From assembly GCA_018650085.1 (NCBI GenBank), contig JABIGQ010000028.1:1-32202 (forward strand): a stretch of 32,202 bases of DNA, written 5' to 3'. A program made the position numbers and the translations under genes. Within the stretch, counting starts at the first letter, position 1. Each line of letters starts with the position of its first letter. This DNA is from Candidatus Magasanikiibacteriota bacterium (GTDB lineage: Bacteria; Patescibacteriota; Patescibacteriia; Magasanikbacterales; UBA922). This document shows positions 26,929 through 32,202 of the stretch, one piece after another. The notes under the pieces were generated by a model, which worked only from the letters and a program-made list of their open reading frames with translations, was not told where the DNA came from and did no database searches.

Positions 26929-27736
26929 TTTTTCTGAAATCTTAAAACAAAAAATAAAAGAATATTATGTAAAGTATTATCGGGATGATTGTTCTATTTC
27001 ACGATTTGATCAATTAGCAGAAACGCGCGTAACAGAGGAAGTGTTGGAAACAAAAAGGTTGAAATATTTAAGGGATCATATGGATATCGATTTAAATAAT
27101 AAATCTGTTTGTATTGTGGGAGCAGGTACTGGTGGATTGGCAGTAGTCTTATATAAACAATATCATGCAGTAGTTTATGGAGTTGAGCCATATGAGCCAG
27201 GTTTAAATATTATAAAACAAAAATGTGAAGAAATGGGTATGAATCCAGATAATTTTTTATCTAATTCTGCGGAGGTTCTTCCATTTGAAGATGATCAATT
27301 TGATGTGGTCTATTGTTATACCGTACTTGAACATGTTCAAAATATAGAAAAGGCGATTGATGAAATGATAAGAGTATCAAAATTTGGAGGAGTTATATAT
27401 ATAAATACTCCAAATTATAGTTTGCCATATGAACGACATTATAAAATATTATTTCCAACATTTTTACCAAAATGGGTAGGGTATTTATATTTAATACTTT
27501 TGGGAAAAAGTCCAGTTTTTTTACAAACTATTAATTATGTTACAGAAAAGAGTATAAATAAAATTCTTGCTGGGAAAAAAGGAATATCATGGTTACGCTT
27601 GTATACACCAATTAAGCAGAATGTAAAAGGAAAAACAGCAAAAGTACTTTTGTTTTTTCAACGTTATTTTTCTTTTTATTCACATCAGGATATACTTATT
27701 CGTAAGATAAATAATAAAAAAAACACCAATAGGTGA
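26918..27736 (+). CDS. Class I SAM-dependent methyltransferase
   Basis: VCIVGAGTGGLAVVLYKQYHAVVYGVEPYEPGLNIIKQKC...FDVVYCYTVLEHVQNIEKAIDEMIRVSKFGG. Confidence 0.88.
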   Translation: MDYNFSEILKQKIKEYYVKYYRDDCSISRFDQLAETRVTEEVLETKRLKYLRDHMDIDLNNKSVCIVGAGTGGLAVVLYKQYHAVVYGVEPYEPGLNIIKQKCEEMGMNPDNFLSNSAEVLPFEDDQFDVVYCYTVLEHVQNIEKAIDEMIRVSKFGGVIYINTPNYSLPYERHYKILFPTFLPKWVGYLYLILLGKSPVFLQTINYVTEKSINKILAGKKGISWLRLYTPIKQNVKGKTAKVLLFFQRYFSFYSHQDILIRKINNKKNTNR

Positions 27737-27740
27737 ATTT

Positions 27741-27785
27741 GTACCCATATAGATATGACTTTTGTAAGCCTATCTATATGGGTAC
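27741..27785. terminator. Perfect 15-bp stem hairpin between convergent genes; no U tract on plus strand
   Basis: GTACCCATATAGATA(27741-27755) and TATCTATATGGGTAC(27771-27785), 15-nt loop, 4 nt after the operon stop. Confidence 0.7.
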
Positions 27786-27820
27786 AGTAAAAAAATATTT
27801 GTTTTTAGAGAATACTGAAG

Positions 27821-27853
27821 ATATTTACCTTACAAATAAGGTAAATATTTTTT
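27821..27853 (+). terminator. Intrinsic terminator overlapping the 3' end of the opposite CDS
   Basis: ATATTTACCTT-ACAAAT-AAGGTAAATAT then T run to 27853. Confidence 0.75.
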
Positions 27854-29312
27854 CTCCAGAACATTCTGGGACCCAAAGATCTCCTTCCGTGGTTGTGCAT
27901 GTGTCAGTACTTGAAGAAGCAAAATTGTTATAGACAGGGCTATCCTCAATTTCTATTACGCAGAATTGTCCACGGGTGGCATTATTAGCCCATCGCCCTA
28001 TTTGACACATTTCGTGCCAGTCGGCATGTCCGTATAATACGGTGACTTCTTCTGGAATCGTTTCTTCAAAATTTACAATATAAGCTCGTGTGTTTGAAGT
28101 CTCTGCGAAGAAGGAAAGAGGATGCTGTATCCTCCATTCATCTATTATATCAAGAACTACTCCTATACCAATTATTTCCATATCTGAGTTTCTGTGAGAA
28201 ACTAACATTTCTTCTGAATTTAGAGGAATGGTGTATTCAAAAAAATTAGTATTAAGGTTTTCTTCACTGATAAAAACAGATGTCCAACCTCCTCCTTCGG
28301 TTGTCATATCACAGTATACTTCAGTTGAATTTTGTATATCACCATTTAGATATACATCATAAATACCTGAAGTGGATGTTTCTTCTATTTGAAGTATATC
28401 TGCGCAAGATATTGGCAATACTGGTTCTATAATTGCATCAATCACCATATCTTCAACTACAGCTAAATCTAGTGGTATTTGATCAATTGCATTATCATTA
28501 GCAATATCATCTTGGATATCTTTTTGATAATCAGCTACATCATTCGTAGCATCCAGATCCATGTCTTCAGGAATGAAGATTGGAATGTCTGGTATAGATT
28601 CATCTACAGGCATAGAATCCAATGCAAGATCAATAACCATAGGTAGATCTTGTAGCATTGCATCTATAAGAGGTACATCTACAAGATGCACCATGTCTAT
28701 AGGCGTTAAATCTCTAACAGGTTCTGCATCAATGATTTCTGGCGTATCAACAAGCGCTGGAATATCTATGACGTTAATGTCTGGTAGAGGTGCTATGTCT
28801 ATAGGCGTTAAATCTCTAACAGGCTCTGCGTCAATGATTTCTGGCGTATCAAGCGCTGGAATATCTATGACAGGAAGATCTGTAAGAAAAATATCTATAG
28901 GAAGTGGTGTAGCATCTGTAATAGGTGCTACATCAATTACAGGAAGATCCTCAAGTAGAGCAAAATCTAGTTGGTCTGCTATATATATATCTTGTAACTG
29001 TGAGTCCAAGGGAACTGTATCAGGATCAGGCTCTATTCTTCTATCTTGTGCTGGTAGCACATCAGAAGAATCAGTTATATACAGATCTTCAGGCACTGTG
29101 CTGTCGAAAGTATCTGTATTTTCGTAATCAACAACTTGTTTCGTGTCTGTCGAAGTATCTGAGTTCTCAAGAACATCTACACGAGAATCAAAGAGGCTAG
29201 CCTCTCTGTTTTGATCGTGTAAGATATGCTCGGCATCTAATTGCATAAGATCTCCACTAGGAAGATCTATGCAGGAGTTCAAGAAGATGACAAAAAACAA
29301 GGAATAATGCAT
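27825..29312 (-). CDS. Putative lipoprotein: Asp/Pro/Ile-rich stalk plus C-terminal fibrinogen-like domain
   Basis: Lipobox-like FLNSC near N-terminus; long stalk; SCADILQIEETSTSGIYDVYLNGDIQNSTEVYCDMTTEGGGWTSVF; SD GGAG before ATG. Confidence 0.75.
   Translation of the reverse strand: MHYSLFFVIFLNSCIDLPSGDLMQLDAEHILHDQNREASLFDSRVDVLENSDTSTDTKQVVDYENTDTFDSTVPEDLYITDSSDVLPAQDRRIEPDPDTVPLDSQLQDIYIADQLDFALLEDLPVIDVAPITDATPLPIDIFLTDLPVIDIPALDTPEIIDAEPVRDLTPIDIAPLPDINVIDIPALVDTPEIIDAEPVRDLTPIDMVHLVDVPLIDAMLQDLPMVIDLALDSMPVDESIPDIPIFIPEDMDLDATNDVADYQKDIQDDIANDNAIDQIPLDLAVVEDMVIDAIIEPVLPISCADILQIEETSTSGIYDVYLNGDIQNSTEVYCDMTTEGGGWTSVFISEENLNTNFFEYTIPLNSEEMLVSHRNSDMEIIGIGVVLDIIDEWRIQHPLSFFAETSNTRAYIVNFEETIPEEVTVLYGHADWHEMCQIGRWANNATRGQFCVIEIEDSPVYNNFASSSTDTCTTTEGDLWVPECSGEKIFTLFVR
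28693..28871 (-). repeat. Intragenic tandem repeat, period 102 bp (34 aa), two near-identical copies
   Basis: Copy 28693-28772 and copy 28795-28871 differ by a 3-bp indel and a few substitutions; encode IPALDTPEIIDAEPVRDLTPID-type units. Confidence 0.85.
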
Positions 29313-29454
29313 GGTATTCTCCGTATGTTAGTGTCCATTTAGGACTTGTGTAAAGAACAAATCTGTCCCAACTGTCCAGTATTGAACAGTGAGCTGTAAA
29401 AACTATAAAGTGTTTATCGTTTCTATAGCTCAATGGTATTATGTAAAGGGGGGG

Positions 29455-29490
29455 GCTAGGGGAGTGACGCGTAAAAGCGTATCCCCTAGC
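29455..29490 (-). terminator. Strong hairpin after the stop of the 29491-30450 gene, followed on minus strand by a C8 run instead of a U tract
   Basis: GCTAGGGGA(29455-29463)/TCCCCTAGC(29482-29490) with inner ACGC/GCGT. Confidence 0.65.
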
Positions 29491-30450
29491 TTAGAATGAT
29501 CCAGAGATACCAAAGAACGTTTTTTTCCCGTCTGTTTGTACAGTAGGGATAGGCGTGTCTTCATCTCTAGACCAGAGTATGTAAGTTCCGGCACCAAGAG
29601 CAGTTCCTCCCAGTATCCAGCTTGCTATAGCGAGATATTGTGAAGTTTGCGCATCTTTGGCGGGATCTCTCCAGTCTGTGCGGTAGTTTTTCCACCTTTT
29701 AGTGGCCTCTTCTGCTTTTGAGCGGGCTTCTATGTGAGCCCATATTCCAGCAGCAGAAAGTAATCCTCCTATACTTATAGCCCCCAAACCAAGTGTACTA
29801 TGATCAGTATACCAAGGTTTGTTTAGTGGGGCTATGTGTAGAGGTTGGGATCCAGGCTGTTTCTTTTTTCCTATATCTATATCCGGAGACCAACGAGTGG
29901 TTTCTCCAGAAGATATAATAATTTCTTCTACAGCTTTATTTGAACTAATATAAATAGCTCTAAGGCTATATGTACCTGGTCTTAGTTCAATATCTGTTTT
30001 AAGTTTCCATCCTAATTCATCTACAGATTTATTTTCTCCTATAGATTCGCCACTAATAGTTACTATTAAACCATCTTCTGGGACTATATTAATAAATAAT
30101 TTCCCAGGTGGAAGATTATTTTTTAATAATGCTATGATAGTCTTTATCTCAGAAGTATTTGATTCAGTAGGATAGGTACTGATATATTGAGTAAATATTC
30201 CTAAAGCTTTTGGTTGATCATTGTTTTCAAGATAGCTTTTTCCTAAGTTATATAGGATCGTAGGATTGTTATCCTTCTGATATGCTGCCTCAAAGAATGT
30301 TATTGCTATTGCAAATTTTTTTTCTTTGAATGCTTTTGCTCCCTCCATATAAAGGATTTTCGCAGCATTTTTATCCGCGGTAGTATCTGCATATGTAGGA
30401 GTGGAGGCCAGAATGAACAAGCTGATGAAAAGAACAGTAATGCGACTCAT
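29491..30450 (-). CDS. Secreted/membrane TPR protein with PEGA-like region and two C-terminal TM segments
   Basis: Signal peptide FISLFILASTPTYA; TPR AAKILYMEGAKAFKEKKFAIAITFFEAAYQKDNNPTILYNLGKSYLENND; GKLFINIVPEDGLIVTISGESIGE; hydrophobic LGLGAISIGGLLSAAGIWA and YLAIASWILGGTALGAGTYILW; SD GAGGG. Confidence 0.75.
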   Translation of the reverse strand: MSRITVLFISLFILASTPTYADTTADKNAAKILYMEGAKAFKEKKFAIAITFFEAAYQKDNNPTILYNLGKSYLENNDQPKALGIFTQYISTYPTESNTSEIKTIIALLKNNLPPGKLFINIVPEDGLIVTISGESIGENKSVDELGWKLKTDIELRPGTYSLRAIYISSNKAVEEIIISSGETTRWSPDIDIGKKKQPGSQPLHIAPLNKPWYTDHSTLGLGAISIGGLLSAAGIWAHIEARSKAEEATKRWKNYRTDWRDPAKDAQTSQYLAIASWILGGTALGAGTYILWSRDEDTPIPTVQTDGKKTFFGISGSF

Positions 30451-30536
30451 GATTTTCCCTCGTTGTTTGGTTATGGGTTGTTTTATGCATTTTTTGCTAA
30501 AAATACATAAGTAAACTCATAAAAGGCCGATATATA

Positions 30537-30595
30537 TTCATAGCACGTTTTTTCTTATTTGTCAATTTGACTCCTCATGAAAATACAAGTACAAT
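30537..30595. promoter_or_regulatory. Divergent sigma-70-type promoter pair with -35 boxes 1 nt apart
   Basis: Minus TTGACA (30565-30560) N17 TATGAA (30542-30537); plus TTGACT (30567-30572) N17 TACAAT (30590-30595). Confidence 0.72.
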
Positions 30596-30623
30596 AAGTC
30601 TATTATTAATTAATTACACTATT

Positions 30624-32003
30624 ATGAACATTCTATATATAGGCTCAGGATTCGTAGGCGCTTGCTCTTCTGCTGTTTTGGCGGCTAGTGGGCATAATGT
30701 CTTGGTTTATGACATTGATGAAAACAAAGTAAATATGCTTGGTTCTGAAGATAGAGATACTATCGAATCTTGTCTTTTTGAAAAAGGACTCGGTGATTTA
30801 CTTGTCCGTAATAAAGAACGTATTTCTTTTACCAATGATTATAAAAAAGTAGAAGCATCTCTAGATACACTAGATGCTGTGTTTATGTGTCTTCCTACAC
30901 CAGAAGTAGGGGAGACTGGAGAAAGTAATCTTTCATACTATATCACCGCAGCAGAAACATTGGCGCAAGCATTGAAAAAAAGAAATAATGGAACACAAGA
31001 AAAACATATCGTGATTGTCAATAAAAGTACGGTCCCTATTGAAATGGTAGATCGTACCGCAGAAATTATGGATAACGCGGGCGTAAAGAATTATGGCGTG
31101 GTATCTAATCCAGAATTTCTTGTAGAAGGAAAAGCAGTAGAAGGATCATTGAAACCAAATCGTGTGGTTGTAGGAGCGTGGGAGCAAAAAGATTTTGATA
31201 TCATGAAAAAAGTATATCAACGATTTTATGATGCCCCTACTGTAGATTATATAGAAGTAAACCCAAAAGAAGCCGCAGCAGGAAAATTATTAGCAAATTA
31301 TTATTTATTTAATAAACTTGCTGTTTGTTTTGACGTCATAGGACGAACATGTGAAGCATTTGATCATATCCAATTTGAACATCTTCGCAGAATTATTACC
31401 ACAGATGATCGTATTGGAAATTGGGGATTTTATGATAGTTTGTATGCAGGAGGAAGTTGTTTTATAAAAGACGCGCGTTCACTTTCTCATCAACTCCAAA
31501 CAAAAGGAAAACCAGCAACATTGGTAAATGAAACATACCTTGCAAATAAACGGCAATTAGAATTATTTTTAGGACGAGCAAAGTCAGAAGCAGATATGGA
31601 CTTTTCAGGGAAAAAAATTGCTCTATTAGGCTTAGCATTTAAACGTGATACCAATGATACTAGAAATTCTCCAAGTCTAGATATTACACGAACTTTACTT
31701 GAAAATGGTGTAAAGAAAATAAAAGCATATGATCCAGCAGCAACGGACATGTTTAAAAAAGATTTTCCTGCATCAGAAAAGATTGAATATGTAAATCATG
31801 AGTTTGAAGCAATAAAAGATGTAGATATCGTTATCATTGCCACCGACTGGCCTCAATTTAGGGGGTTAGGAGACGTTATGATTGGAGAGTTGACTCATAA
31901 GCCACTTATCATGGATGGACGGCGTATGCTTCAGCATAGGTATCTTGATTTAACAAAAGCAGGATTTAAGATTATCGCTGTAGGAAGTCCATATTTAAAA
32001 TAA
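30624..32003 (+). CDS. UDP-glucose/GDP-mannose dehydrogenase family protein
   Basis: NILYIGSGFVGACSSAVLAASGHNVLVYDID; VNKSTVPIEMVD; NPEFLVEGKAVEGSLKPNRVVVGA; GGSCFIKDARSL; LGLAFKRDTNDTRNSPSLDI; start 30624 rather than TTG 30567. Confidence 0.92.
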   Translation: MNILYIGSGFVGACSSAVLAASGHNVLVYDIDENKVNMLGSEDRDTIESCLFEKGLGDLLVRNKERISFTNDYKKVEASLDTLDAVFMCLPTPEVGETGESNLSYYITAAETLAQALKKRNNGTQEKHIVIVNKSTVPIEMVDRTAEIMDNAGVKNYGVVSNPEFLVEGKAVEGSLKPNRVVVGAWEQKDFDIMKKVYQRFYDAPTVDYIEVNPKEAAAGKLLANYYLFNKLAVCFDVIGRTCEAFDHIQFEHLRRIITTDDRIGNWGFYDSLYAGGSCFIKDARSLSHQLQTKGKPATLVNETYLANKRQLELFLGRAKSEADMDFSGKKIALLGLAFKRDTNDTRNSPSLDITRTLLENGVKKIKAYDPAATDMFKKDFPASEKIEYVNHEFEAIKDVDIVIIATDWPQFRGLGDVMIGELTHKPLIMDGRRMLQHRYLDLTKAGFKIIAVGSPYLK

Positions 32004-32011
32004 TAAAATAT

Positions 32012-32202
32012 ATGTCAGAATTAACCACTGCAGCAAAAGATGTGTTAAAGCAAGAAGGGATTGTACATGTCATAAAAAAAACAGTATGTTATGTATATAG
32101 ACAATTACGAGATACGAGAAAAACATGTAAATTAGTAAAGAAATGGAATAAAAAGAAAAAGAGTCTTTGGAAATCATTTGATTTTGTATTTTCTGTCACA
32201 GA
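32012..32202 (+). CDS. Partial CDS running off the window, function not determined
   Basis: Open frame from ATG 32012 (MSELTTAAKDVLKQEGIVHVIKKTVCYVYRQLRDTRK...) 8 nt after the dehydrogenase stop. Confidence 0.55.
   Translation, partial: MSELTTAAKDVLKQEGIVHVIKKTVCYVYRQLRDTRKTCKLVKKWNKKKKSLWKSFDFVFSVT

Noticed and set aside
27733-27933. 66-aa plus-strand ORF
   Set aside because: Covers two terminator hairpins and the antisense of the lipoprotein 3' end.
28693-28871. CRISPR array
   Set aside because: Only two long in-frame copies within a CDS; no short regular repeat/spacer pattern.
28561-29127. 188-aa plus-strand ORF (Ser/Ile/Gly-rich)
   Set aside because: Antisense shadow of the repetitive lipoprotein stalk; no SD or domain; composition explained by the repeat codons.
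29422-29445. Complete tRNA gene
   Set aside because: No T arm (TTCGA) or acceptor complement downstream.
30567-30623. TTG-initiated N-terminal extension of the sugar-nucleotide dehydrogenase
   Set aside because: TTG is part of a TTGACT -35 box with TACAAT 17 nt later; the Rossmann motif NILYIGSGFVG starts right after ATG 30624.
1-32202. Alternative genetic code (UGA recoding)
   Set aside because: Long ORFs read through under the standard bacterial code with normal stops, and UGA acts as a true stop (e.g. 656-658, 12627-12629).

Overview
AT-rich bacterial envelope/glycan locus. Protein style (DUF5667-type protein, very large Ser/Thr-rich surface protein with a YFPN-like N-terminal module) suggests a Candidate Phyla Radiation (Patescibacteria) genome; this is inference and no taxonomic marker gene is present. 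Order: ECF sigma factor behind a TGTAAC-N16-CGTC promoter, an overlapping DUF5667-like membrane protein with a long acidic tail, a ~330-nt highly structured non-coding leader, a 1248-aa S-layer-like protein with a strong terminator, a Wzy_C/TPR O-antigen-ligase or oligosaccharyltransferase-like membrane protein, then a long glycan cluster: several GT4 and GT2 glycosyltransferases, six SAM methyltransferases, NeuB-like and NeuA-like enzymes, AsnB-like amidotransferase, MsbA/PglK-like ABC exporter, polysaccharide deacetylase-like protein, and UDP-glucose/GDP-mannose dehydrogenase. Two minus-strand islands interrupt it: a beta-propeller-like gene (17218-18042), and a fibrinogen-domain lipoprotein plus a TPR/PEGA-like protein (27825-30450). 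These look compositionally and translationally different from their neighbours (clear Shine-Dalgarno sites, higher GC by eye) and resemble myxobacterial-type proteins. The main candidates for something undescribed are the leader RNA at ~1822-2100, which has mutually exclusive pairings built on three CCTAGAT copies, and the foreign-looking islands with near-identical divergent promoter architecture. No CRISPR array, rRNA, complete tRNA or transposase was seen.
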